A DNA stretch of 64,000 bases from Fluviibacter phosphoraccumulans (GTDB lineage Bacteria; Pseudomonadota; Gammaproteobacteria; Burkholderiales; Rhodocyclaceae): the NCBI RefSeq assembly GCF_016110345.1, contig NZ_AP019011.1, positions 186,001 to 250,000 on the forward strand, read 5' to 3'. This document shows, piece by piece, positions 27,164-35,238 of the stretch. The translations under genes and the position numbers were made by a program. Each line of letters starts with the position of its first letter. The stretch's first letter is position 1. A model generated the notes under the pieces. That model was not told the DNA's origin and did no database searches. It saw only the letters and a list, made by a program, of their open reading frames with translations.

Positions 27164-27972
27164 CTGAGTTACTGCGTCTTGCTGCCGTACAAATGGTCTC
27201 CACCCCACGTGTAGAAGATAACCTGAGGGCGGTTGAGCGGCTGGTGCGCGGTGCCGTCGCCGATGGTGCAACGCTGGTCGTGCTGCCGGAATTCTTCCCG
27301 ATGATTGGGGCAACGGATGCTGCCCGCCTGGCCATTCGAGAGACTGCGCAAGGTGGGCCATTGCAGGATTGGTTATCCGGATTAGCCGCAGCATTAAAGA
27401 TTTGGTTGGTCGGTGGCTCCATTCCCATGGCTGGCGCGGATCCAATGCGGGCGCTCAACAGCACCCTGGTTTTTGATCCTCAGGGGCGTCAGGCTAGTCG
27501 TTACGACAAGATGCACCTCTTTGGCTTCAAGGCAGGCGCTGAAGCGTATGACGAATCGATGAGTATCGAAGCGGGTAAAGAACCGGTCGCGTTTGATACG
27601 CCGTTTGCGCGCATCGGATTATCGATCTGTTACGACTTGCGATTCCCCGAATATTTCCGGGCGCTGGGTGTGGTGGATATCCTGATTTTGCCAGCAGCGT
27701 TCACCGCCACCACGGGCGAGGCGCACTGGGAGGTGCTGCTCAGAGCGCGGGCGATTGAAAACCAGTGCTACGTCATCGCCAGCGCCCAGGGCGGGCGACA
27801 TGAAACAGGCCGCAAAACCTGGGGGCACAGTATGATCGTAGACCCCTGGGGAGAGGTGTTGAGCGTTTTGCCCAGCGGTGAAGGCTGGGTTTGCGCCGAC
27901 TTTAATCGTCAGCGGCTGGAAACGGTGCGATACCGCTTACCTGCCCTGAAACATCGTAGAATCCCAGCATGA
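27160..27972 (+). CDS. Nitrilase-family carbon-nitrogen hydrolase
   Basis: The 270-residue amidase has the Glu-Lys-Cys triad: Glu44 (VLPEFF), Lys117 (YDKMHLF) and Cys157 (SICYDLRFPE). In this class and neighbourhood (yhdP, tldD) such proteins resemble Nit1 and are proposed to remove deaminated glutathione or act as omega-amidase; that is knowledge of the family, not proof. It overlaps yhdP and tldD by four bases each, so it sits in a tightly coupled operon. Confidence 0.9.
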   Translation: MTELLRLAAVQMVSTPRVEDNLRAVERLVRGAVADGATLVVLPEFFPMIGATDAARLAIRETAQGGPLQDWLSGLAAALKIWLVGGSIPMAGADPMRALNSTLVFDPQGRQASRYDKMHLFGFKAGAEAYDESMSIEAGKEPVAFDTPFARIGLSICYDLRFPEYFRALGVVDILILPAAFTATTGEAHWEVLLRARAIENQCYVIASAQGGRHETGRKTWGHSMIVDPWGEVLSVLPSGEGWVCADFNRQRLETVRYRLPALKHRRIPA

Positions 27973-29453
27973 CCGTGAATACACTCGCCGCAAACCAGCC
28001 CGTCGCTATCGACGTTGCTCAAAATCTATTGCTGGAATCGCATGATCTCAGTACCGTCCAGGTTGAATCTGTCCTCGGGCATATCATGCAGTCGCAGGTG
28101 GACGACGCCGATATCTACTTTCAGAGCACGCGCTCTGAGGGGTGGAGTCTGGAAGAGGGGATCGTCAAAGCCGGTAGCTTCAGTATCGATCAGGGCGTTG
28201 GTGTGCGTGCCATCAGTGGTGAAAAAACGGCTTTTGCCTACTCCGATGACGTTTCGCTTCCCTCGTTAAAGTCTGCCAGCGCGGCCGTGCGCGAAATTAG
28301 CGCCAGCGGCGGTGCCCAGTCTGTGGTGGCCGACCAACAGACGATCGCTTTGGCAGCGGCTGATCGCTATTTGCCGCTGGATCCAATTGCCTCGCTTGAA
28401 GCGCCGGCCAAAGTGGCGCTGCTGGAAAAACTGGAGCGCTTGGCGCGCGCCGTTGATCCTCGGGTCAAACAGGTCATGGCATCGCTGTCCGGTGAATACG
28501 ATGTGGTGATGGTGCAACGGGCCGATGGCCAGCGCATTGCGGATATTCGGCCATTGGTACGGGTGGGGATTACCGTGATTGTCGAACAGGATGGGCGTCG
28601 CGAGCAGGGCTATGCGGGTGGCGGTGGCCGAACCGACTATGCGTATTTTAGTGACGAGGTGCTTACCCGTTATGCGCGGGAGGCCGTGCATCAGGCCGTG
28701 GTAAATCTCGACGCCCGGCCTGCACCGGCTGGTCAGATGAGCGTTGTTTTAGGGCCTGGCTGGCCCGGCATCCTGTTGCATGAAGCGATTGGGCACGGAT
28801 TAGAAGGTGATTTCAACCGTAAGGGGAGTTCAGCGTTTGCCAATCGGATTGGCGAGCGGGTGGCCGCGCCCGGTGTGACCGTCGTGGATGACGGCACCTT
28901 GTCTGGCCGTCGTGGTTCTTTGAATGTGGATGATGAAGGGACGCCCGCTCAGCAAACCGTCCTGATCGAAGATGGCATCCTGAAGGGATATATTCAGGAC
29001 ACGCACAATGCGCGTCTGATGGGTGTGTCGCCAACCGGTAATGGTCGGCGAGAATCCTACGCACACTTGCCGCTGCCACGCATGACGAACACCTACATGA
29101 TGGCAGGGCAGACAGACCCTGCAGAGATTCTGGCCTCAATTGATCGGGGTATCTATGCCGTTAATTTTGGGGGCGGCCAGGTAGACATCACCAACGGTAA
29201 ATTTGTGTTCTCGATGTCCGAAGCGTATTGGGTTGAGAAGGGCAAGATTCAGTATCCAATCAAAGGTGCAACGCTGATTGGCAACGGGCCGGATGCGCTA
29301 ACGCGCGTCAGTATGATCGGCAACGATCTGGCGCTCGATTCGGGTGTGGGTACGTGCGGTAAAGAGGGCCAGAGTGTGCCGGTGGGTGTGGGGCAGCCGA
29401 CGTTGCGTATTGATGGCTTGACCGTGGGCGGTACAGGGTCAGGGTCAGCCTGA
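27969..29453 (+). CDS. tldD: Metalloprotease TldD
   Basis: This 494-residue protein forms the TldD half of the TldD/TldE protease, which processes modified peptides and antitoxins such as CcdA. The zinc motif HEAIGH (271-276) is intact, with GLEGDFNRKGSSAF following. Length matches the family. The partner tldE (pmbA) is not in the window. The start overlaps the nitrilase stop (ATGA). Confidence 0.96.
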   Translation: MTVNTLAANQPVAIDVAQNLLLESHDLSTVQVESVLGHIMQSQVDDADIYFQSTRSEGWSLEEGIVKAGSFSIDQGVGVRAISGEKTAFAYSDDVSLPSLKSASAAVREISASGGAQSVVADQQTIALAAADRYLPLDPIASLEAPAKVALLEKLERLARAVDPRVKQVMASLSGEYDVVMVQRADGQRIADIRPLVRVGITVIVEQDGRREQGYAGGGGRTDYAYFSDEVLTRYAREAVHQAVVNLDARPAPAGQMSVVLGPGWPGILLHEAIGHGLEGDFNRKGSSAFANRIGERVAAPGVTVVDDGTLSGRRGSLNVDDEGTPAQQTVLIEDGILKGYIQDTHNARLMGVSPTGNGRRESYAHLPLPRMTNTYMMAGQTDPAEILASIDRGIYAVNFGGGQVDITNGKFVFSMSEAYWVEKGKIQYPIKGATLIGNGPDALTRVSMIGNDLALDSGVGTCGKEGQSVPVGVGQPTLRIDGLTVGGTGSGSA

Positions 29454-29481
29454 CCCGTGGTTAAGCTGCGGGTCTTTTTTT
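29452..29481 (+). terminator. Terminator after tldD, overlapping the end of the DUF2069 gene
   Basis: GACCCG and CGGGTC form a 6-bp stem with an 11-base loop, followed by seven T residues. The tldD stop and the stop of the convergent gene both fall inside the hairpin. Confidence 0.65.
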
Positions 29482-29874
29482 GCGCGTACGCTTGAGCGCC
29501 GGATTGGTCAGCGAGGGACGCGAGTCCCGGCAAAACATCAGGACGCTGACAAAGTAGATGGTCGACAGAATGACTTCAATGACGGCCAGCATCTGACTGG
29601 TGCCCGTGTCGCTGGTTGCCCGCACCAGCCCTTCGGTCAGATAAGCAAGAATTAATAGCGATGACCATTGGTAGGTGTAGCGCTTGCCGTACAGCAGGCC
29701 ACGCAGTGGCAGGAGCAATGGAATGGCTTTCAGCATGAGCCATGAACCGCCGGGCCGTATCGGTGATAGCCAGCGCTCCCATAGCAGCGACAGGACGATT
29801 AATCCCAGCAACGATGCCACGGCGGCCCAGCGCAGGCGGCTCAGTTTTGTTTGCGGTGTGTTAATGGCGTCCAT
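29461..29874 (-). CDS. DUF2069 membrane protein
   Basis: This 137-residue protein has four hydrophobic helices and a very basic C-terminus (KRTRKKRPAA). The central LKAIPLLLPLRGLLYGKRYTY is typical of DUF2069, a small inner-membrane family of unknown function usually placed next to wrbA, as here. It lies nine bases after wrbA and is likely co-transcribed with it. Confidence 0.85.
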   Translation of the reverse strand: MDAINTPQTKLSRLRWAAVASLLGLIVLSLLWERWLSPIRPGGSWLMLKAIPLLLPLRGLLYGKRYTYQWSSLLILAYLTEGLVRATSDTGTSQMLAVIEVILSTIYFVSVLMFCRDSRPSLTNPALKRTRKKRPAA

Positions 29875-29883
29875 TGAGATTCA

Positions 29884-30483
29884 TTATCTTTGTTGAAACA
29901 GTTGTAGGGCGGTTTCGGCCAAACGTTTACCCATCTGCTTGGCCAGGACAATTTCATCAGCCGTGAGCGGCTGGCTGCCGTTGCTTCCGGCGATATGGCT
30001 GGCACCGTATGGGGTGCCACCACTTTGCGTTTCGGCAAGGGCTACTTCGCTGTAGGGCAGCCCCATGAGCAGCATGCCGTGGTGAAAGAGCGGCAGCATC
30101 ATGCTGAGCAGCGTGCTTTCATTGCCACCGTGCATACTGCCGGATGAGGTAAAGACGGCCGCTGGTTTGCCGATAAGCTCTCCGGATAACCAGGTGGCAA
30201 TTGTGCCGTCCCAGAAATATTTCATGGGTGCCGCCATGTTGCCGAAGCGTACCGGGCTGCCTAGCGCCAGGCCAGCACATTCTGTTAAATCCTGCAGCGT
30301 GACATAGGGCGCGCCACTGGTCGGAATGGCCGGTTCAGTCGCCTCGCATACGGCGCTGACCCGCGGTACGGTCCGCAAGACAGACTCGGCGCCTGAAACA
30401 CTGTCAATACCGTGCGCGACGGCGCGCGCCAACGCCTCAACGGCCCCCTTGTGGCTGTAGTAGAGAACAAGAATTTTTTGCAT
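29884..30483 (-). CDS. wrbA: NAD(P)H:quinone oxidoreductase WrbA
   Basis: This 199-residue flavodoxin-like enzyme reduces quinones by two electrons. The FMN phosphate loop YYSHKGAVEALA is at about 8-19. GSPVRFGNMAAPMKYFWD and FTSSGSMHGGNESTL are diagnostic of WrbA. Length fits. It is divergent from yihY, about 60 bases apart. Confidence 0.95.
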   Translation of the reverse strand: MQKILVLYYSHKGAVEALARAVAHGIDSVSGAESVLRTVPRVSAVCEATEPAIPTSGAPYVTLQDLTECAGLALGSPVRFGNMAAPMKYFWDGTIATWLSGELIGKPAAVFTSSGSMHGGNESTLLSMMLPLFHHGMLLMGLPYSEVALAETQSGGTPYGASHIAGSNGSQPLTADEIVLAKQMGKRLAETALQLFQQR

Positions 30484-30543
30484 GCCGTATCATACCTGCG
30501 ACTTTCACCAGATGCGTTTGCCTTTGCGGCTAGACGCGCATTG

Positions 30544-31440
30544 ATGTCTTTGCCCACTATGTCTGACCCCAAGTTGTCGATGCTTCGTTATGTGCGTCAT
30601 AAGCTACAGCCCTTCACTGCGCTGCTGGCCCGCATACGTGCGGATGAACTGGATGTGGTGGCAGCCTGGTTAGCCTATACAACGCTGTTGTCGTTGGTGC
30701 CTTTAGTGGCACTGGTATTGGTCATCGCCAGTTTTGTGCCCGGCTTTGCCGAGGTACATGCCGCATTCGACCAGCTGCTAGTGACCTATCTGTTGCCAGA
30801 AAAGGCCGGCAAGGTGATTGCGAGCTATACACTCACTTTTTCCGGCAATGCGACGCGTTTTACGGTGGTTGGCATCGGTTTCTTGCTGATTGTTGTCTGG
30901 GCCATGTTCTGGGCTATTGAACAGGCCTTTAACCGAATCTGGCGACTCAACCCGGACCGTCGATTTTTTCATCGTCTGGCGCATTACCTGTTGCTGCTGC
31001 TCATTGTGCCGGTGGTTCTGGGGATGGGGTTTGCGGGCGTGATGTGGGCTTTGTCTTTATCGATGGGCTTCTTTGGGGAACCGCAGTGGGTCAGGCGTCT
31101 GGCCTCTGGAACGGTGGCGCTTGCAACGCTCACGGCATTTCTGGCTTGGCTGAATTTTGTGTTGCCTAATTGTCCGGTTCGTATGCGTCATGCACTGATG
31201 GGCGGCTTTTTTGCCGCTATCGGCATTGCGCTCTTGCAGTGGGGCTTTGGCCAATACTTGCAGAAGTTTTCATCGTTTACAGCAATTTACGGGGCGTTTT
31301 CAATTCTGCCGGTATTTCTGCTTTGGCTCTATCTGTGCTGGTTGATGGTGTTGCTCGGTTGTGTGGTCACTGCCGAACTGTCTGATTCACCGGGGCGGCA
31401 ACGCGCGACTCGGCGTTTTTCGGTGGGGTCATCCGCCTAG
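30544..31440 (+). CDS. yihY: YihY/virulence-factor BrkB family membrane protein
   Basis: The protein has about 298 residues and six membrane helices, with the family stretch DELDVVAAWLAYTTLLSLVPL near the N-terminus and FSSFTAIYGAFSILPVFLLWLY near the end. The family was once mislabelled ribonuclease BN; its role is unclear, perhaps transport or cell-surface integrity. ATG 30544 and ATG 30559 are both possible; neither has a strong ribosome site. Confidence 0.88.
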   Translation: MSLPTMSDPKLSMLRYVRHKLQPFTALLARIRADELDVVAAWLAYTTLLSLVPLVALVLVIASFVPGFAEVHAAFDQLLVTYLLPEKAGKVIASYTLTFSGNATRFTVVGIGFLLIVVWAMFWAIEQAFNRIWRLNPDRRFFHRLAHYLLLLLIVPVVLGMGFAGVMWALSLSMGFFGEPQWVRRLASGTVALATLTAFLAWLNFVLPNCPVRMRHALMGGFFAAIGIALLQWGFGQYLQKFSSFTAIYGAFSILPVFLLWLYLCWLMVLLGCVVTAELSDSPGRQRATRRFSVGSSA

Positions 31441-31510
31441 CCGTCTGTTGGTTGAGGCCCTGCTCTGTCATAATGCGCGGCGTTGACATCTGATTGCTTT
31501 GGAGTTTCTG

Positions 31511-32251
31511 ATGACCGCTTTGAATTCGACTGACCTTCGTTCCCAGATCAGCGTGCCCCGCAACGAACGCCTGATTGTGGCGCTGGATGTGGCCGATGCC
31601 GCTGAAGCCCGAGCGCTGGTCGAGCAATTGGGCGATAGCGTCCAGTTTTACAAGGTCGGCATGGAGCTCTTTATGGCGGGCGGTTATTTCGAGCTGATTG
31701 ACTGGCTGGGGGCTCGTGGCAAAAAAGTATTTGTCGATCTGAAGTTCTTTGATGTCCCGGAAACCGTGCGTTCGGCGATCCGTGCATTAGCCAAGCGTAA
31801 CGTGGCTTTTGCAACGATCCATGGCAATCAGGCCATCATGGAAGCAGCGGGCAAAGAAAAGGGCAATCTGAAAGTGCTGGCCGTCACGGCGTTGACGAGC
31901 CTGGATCGCGGCGACCTGGATGATCTTGGCTTTAACTGCGATATCGAGCAGTTGGTCTTGTCGCGAGCCCGCCGTGCCTTAGAAGCCGGCTGTGATGGCA
32001 TCATTTCATCAGGTCTGGAAGCCCCGCTGATTCGCCAGGAGCTTGGGCCGCGCATTATGGTGGTGACACCGGGGATTCGTCCGGTCGAGAATCGCGTGGA
32101 GGACGACCAGAAGCGCACAGTCGATGTGGCTCAGGCGTTCCGTAATGGGGCTGACTATATCGTCATGGGCCGTCCGATTCGCGGTGCAGCCGATCCTAAG
32201 GCGGCGGCGGAAGCGGTCCAGGCCAGCATTGCAACGGTCTTTACGCAGTAA
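31511..32251 (+). CDS. pyrF: Orotidine 5'-phosphate decarboxylase
   Basis: This 246-residue TIM-barrel enzyme makes UMP, the last step of de novo pyrimidine synthesis. The catalytic DLKFFDVPET holds Asp76, Lys78 and Asp81. LIVALDVAD at the N-terminus and VTPGIRP near the end bind substrate. GGAG at 31501-31504 decides ATG 31511 over 31499. Confidence 0.97.
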   Translation: MTALNSTDLRSQISVPRNERLIVALDVADAAEARALVEQLGDSVQFYKVGMELFMAGGYFELIDWLGARGKKVFVDLKFFDVPETVRSAIRALAKRNVAFATIHGNQAIMEAAGKEKGNLKVLAVTALTSLDRGDLDDLGFNCDIEQLVLSRARRALEAGCDGIISSGLEAPLIRQELGPRIMVVTPGIRPVENRVEDDQKRTVDVAQAFRNGADYIVMGRPIRGAADPKAAAEAVQASIATVFTQ

Positions 32252-32325
32252 AGATCACAAGGGCTGGCTTTTCCGCAGATCGTGCTGTACAATCTGCGGT
32301 TTTTCTCTGTCCGGAAATCATCCGT

Positions 32326-32580
32326 ATGGTCGTTATTCGTCTATCCCGTGGTGGCGCTAAAAAGCGTCCTTTTTACACTCTTGTCGTCGCAGACTCGCGT
32401 ACGCGCCGTGACGGCCGTTTCGTTGAGCGTCTCGGCTTCTACAATCCGGTAGCATCGGGTGCAGAAGAGCCGCTGCGCATTGATATGGAGCGTTTGGCTT
32501 ACTGGAAGAGCGTTGGTGCTCAGGTATCGCCTCGTGTTGCCCTGCTAGCCAAGGGCTACGCTGCCAAGCTTGCAGCCTAA
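32326..32580 (+). CDS. rpsP: Ribosomal protein S16 (bS16)
   Basis: The 84-residue protein starts MVVIRLSRGGAKKRPFYT and contains GRFVERLGFYNP, the bS16 signature in the 30S subunit. It is first in the conserved rpsP-rimM-trmD-rplS operon. A TACAAT hexamer at 32288-32293 is a possible -10 element. Confidence 0.97.
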   Translation: MVVIRLSRGGAKKRPFYTLVVADSRTRRDGRFVERLGFYNPVASGAEEPLRIDMERLAYWKSVGAQVSPRVALLAKGYAAKLAA

Positions 32581-33139
32581 GTCTGTATCAAAAGAAGACG
32601 TAACGCAGCAGCGTTGCGTCATTCTGGGCCGCGTAGGCGCGGCTTACGGTATTAAGGGGTGGTTTCATCTGCATCCCTTTGCCGATGATCCCGAAGGTTG
32701 GCAGCATGTGCCGACCTGGTGGATTTCCCCTATTGAACCGGATGCCGAAGGCTTAGCGCCCTGGCGCGCTGTTGTACCCGAATCTTTGCGGGTGCACGGT
32801 GACGGGCTGGTGGTTAAACTCACCCATGTCGATGACCGCAACGAATCCGAAGCCCTGCGTGGTTACTGGATCGGGGCGCCACGTGAAAGCTTGCCAGAAA
32901 CCGACAGTGACGAATACTACTGGGCCGACCTGTTAGGTCTGACGGTGGTCAATGCACAAGGTGACACTTTGGGGCAAGTCGATCGCATGATTGAAACGGG
33001 TGCCAATGCGGTGCTGATCGTCCTTGACGCGTCTGGAGAGCAACCGCGTGAGCGGCTGATTCCTTTCGTAGGCGACATTGTTCGTCACGTTGACAAAGCG
33101 GCTGGGCAGATCTTGGTGGATTGGGCCGCAGACTGGTAG
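32570..33139 (+). CDS. rimM: Ribosome maturation factor RimM
   Basis: This 189-residue protein aids 16S rRNA processing and binds S19. GRVGAAYGIKGWFHLHPF (about 20-37) and EYYWADLLGLTVVN plus RLIPFV...VDWAADW match the two RimM domains. The only usable start is TTG at 32570, which overlaps rpsP by 11 bases; no ATG or GTG lies between it and the first conserved motif. Confidence 0.94.
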   Translation: MQPKSVSKEDVTQQRCVILGRVGAAYGIKGWFHLHPFADDPEGWQHVPTWWISPIEPDAEGLAPWRAVVPESLRVHGDGLVVKLTHVDDRNESEALRGYWIGAPRESLPETDSDEYYWADLLGLTVVNAQGDTLGQVDRMIETGANAVLIVLDASGEQPRERLIPFVGDIVRHVDKAAGQILVDWAADW

Positions 33140-33144
33140 TTCTC

Positions 33145-33918
33145 GTGTCGGACACGCCTAACGTTACGCGACTGCGCTTTGCCGCTGTCACCTTATTTCC
33201 CGAAATGTTTGAGGCGATTACCCGTTTTGGCATATCGCGCCGAGCGTTTGAAACGGGTGTTAGTGCATTGACGGCGCATAATCCGCGGGATTTCGCGACC
33301 GATCGCTACAAAACAATTGATGATCGTCCTTTTGGCGGTGGTCCGGGTATGGTGATGATGCCGGAACCGCTTGAAAAGGCGATTGATGCCGCTGTTGCTG
33401 CAGTAGGCGTTGATGGGGCAAGCCCTCAAGTGATTTATCTTTCCCCGCAGGGCGTGCCGCTGACGGATGGTTTGGTTCGTGAGTTGGCACAATGCAAGAG
33501 CCTGGTGTTTGTCTGTGGGCGTTACGAAGGCATTGATGAGCGGGTCATTCAGCGCAAAATCGACCTTGAGGTTTCGATTGGTGATTTTGTCGTGTCCGGT
33601 GGCGAGTTGCCGGCCATGATGCTGATGGACGCTGTATTGCGTTACCAGCCCGGTGTTTTGAATGACACGCAATCCGCTGAGGAAGACTCTTTTGCAACGG
33701 GTCTGCTGGATTGCCCCCATTACACACGCCCAGAGGTTTACGAGGATTCTGTGGTGCCGGACGTGCTTTTATCCGGAAATCATGAGAAAATACGCGTTTG
33801 GCGTTTAACTGAGTCCCTCAAGCGGACAAAGCAAAGACGGCCGGACTTGCTGGAAGGTCGAGCTTTTAGCAAGGAAGAAGCGCACCTACTCAAAAAAATC
33901 GAGCAATCGGGCGAGTAG
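33145..33918 (+). CDS. trmD: tRNA (guanine-N1)-methyltransferase
   Basis: This 257-residue trefoil-knot enzyme methylates G37 of tRNA. Visible motifs are VTLFPEMFEAIT, DDRPFGGGPGMVM, VCGRYEGIDERV and GDFVVSGGELPAM. GTG at 33145, six bases after the rimM stop, is preferred over TTG at 33121, which lies inside rimM. Confidence 0.97.
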   Translation: MSDTPNVTRLRFAAVTLFPEMFEAITRFGISRRAFETGVSALTAHNPRDFATDRYKTIDDRPFGGGPGMVMMPEPLEKAIDAAVAAVGVDGASPQVIYLSPQGVPLTDGLVRELAQCKSLVFVCGRYEGIDERVIQRKIDLEVSIGDFVVSGGELPAMMLMDAVLRYQPGVLNDTQSAEEDSFATGLLDCPHYTRPEVYEDSVVPDVLLSGNHEKIRVWRLTESLKRTKQRRPDLLEGRAFSKEEAHLLKKIEQSGE

Positions 33919-33951
33919 CTCTGCGGTCGTAACAATAAGGAGATTAACGAC

Positions 33952-34329
33952 ATGAATCTGATTCAAATTCTCGAGCAGGAAGAAATCGCCCGCGTTAGCG
34001 AAGGCAAAACCATCCCAACGTTTGCACCGGGTGACACCGTTGTTGTGCAAGTGAAGGTTAAAGAAGGTACGCGTGAGCGTCTGCAGGCTTACGAAGGCGT
34101 TGTCATCGCCAAGCGTAACCGCGGTCTGAACTCTAATTTCATCGTTCGTAAGATTTCTTCGGGTGAAGGCGTCGAGCGTACGTTCCAGACGTATTCGCCG
34201 CTGGTGGCTTCGATTGAACTGAAGCGCCGTGGTGATGTGCGCCGTGCCAAGCTGTACTACCTGCGTGAGCGTTCAGGTAAATCGGCACGTATCAAGGAAA
34301 AACTTGAGCGTAAGGTTGTTGCTGCTTAA
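33952..34329 (+). CDS. rplS: Ribosomal protein L19 (bL19)
   Basis: This 125-residue 50S protein begins MNLIQILEQEEIAR. GDTVVVQVKVKEGTRERLQ, EGVVIAKRNRGLNS and KLYYLRERSGK are diagnostic. AAGGAG about ten bases before the ATG gives a strong ribosome site. It is the last gene of the rpsP operon, followed by a terminator. Confidence 0.97.
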   Translation: MNLIQILEQEEIARVSEGKTIPTFAPGDTVVVQVKVKEGTRERLQAYEGVVIAKRNRGLNSNFIVRKISSGEGVERTFQTYSPLVASIELKRRGDVRRAKLYYLRERSGKSARIKEKLERKVVAA

Positions 34330-34348
34330 TTGCACTGCAACGCCTAAC

Positions 34349-34382
34349 AAAAATGCCACCCTCGGGTGGCATTTTTGCTTTT
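34349..34382 (+). terminator. Terminator of the rpsP-rimM-trmD-rplS operon (bidirectional)
   Basis: AAAAATGCCACCC and GGTGGCATTTTT form a long stem with a short loop, with A-runs and T-runs on both sides. It probably also serves the convergent folE2 gene. Confidence 0.92.
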
Positions 34383-34409
34383 AGAGACTTTGCCCCGGGC
34401 AACGGCTTC

Positions 34410-35216
34410 TTAAGCAGGGCGCGTCCACTCAATCATGGCGTAAGCGGAATGGTTGTGAATCGATTCAAAGTTTTCTGATTCAACGCAGTAGGCCTCAAGC
34501 CGCTTGTCGGCATTGAGGCGGGCAGCCACATCGCGCACCATGTCTTCAACAAATTTCGGGTTGTCGTAGGCACGTTCAGTCACGTATTTTTCATCGGGAC
34601 GTTTGAGTAAGCCATACACTTCGCAGGAGGCTTCTTTTTCGATCAGTGCCACGACTTCTTCAATCCAGATGTAATCCTTCGACGTCACCGTCACGGTGAC
34701 ATGTGAGCGCTGGTTGTGGGCGCCGCGCTCGGAGATTTCCTTGGAGCAGGGGCACAGGCTGGTGACGGGGACGACGACTTTGAGGGCGACACGGATATCA
34801 TCGCCATCAATATCACCGATCAGCGTGACATCGTAATCCATCAGGCTTTCGACACCCGACACCGGTGCCGCCTTGTTGATGAAATACGGAAAGCTCATCT
34901 CAATGTGGCCGGTTTTGGCTTCCAGCCGTTGAACCATCTCCTGCAGCATGACAGGAAAGTTTTCGACTGAGATCTCGCGGGATTGCGTATTCAGTATGTC
35001 GACAAATCGCGACATATGGGTGCCCTTGAAGTTATGGGGCAGACCGACGTACATGTTGAAATTGGCGATGGTGTGCTGGACGCCTACCGCTTTATCGGCC
35101 ACAACAATCGGGTGGCGAATGGATTTGATCCCCACCTTGTTAATAGCGATTTGGCGGCTGTCTGCTGAAGACTGTACATCCGGCATGCCGGTCGTGTGTT
35201 TTTTCTCTTGGGTCAT
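34410..35216 (-). CDS. folE2: GTP cyclohydrolase FolE2
   Basis: This 268-residue type IB GTP cyclohydrolase makes dihydroneopterin triphosphate for folate. The family stretch VTSLCPCSKEISERGAHNQR carries the conserved cysteine, and MSFPYFINKAAPVSG lies before it. ATG at 35216 gives the usual length; longer frames reach into dxs. It lies 22 bases downstream of dxs in the same direction. Confidence 0.95.
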   Translation of the reverse strand: MTQEKKHTTGMPDVQSSADSRQIAINKVGIKSIRHPIVVADKAVGVQHTIANFNMYVGLPHNFKGTHMSRFVDILNTQSREISVENFPVMLQEMVQRLEAKTGHIEMSFPYFINKAAPVSGVESLMDYDVTLIGDIDGDDIRVALKVVVPVTSLCPCSKEISERGAHNQRSHVTVTVTSKDYIWIEEVVALIEKEASCEVYGLLKRPDEKYVTERAYDNPKFVEDMVRDVAARLNADKRLEAYCVESENFESIHNHSAYAMIEWTRPA

Positions 35217-35238
35217 GATCTTTGTAATTGTTAGGGTG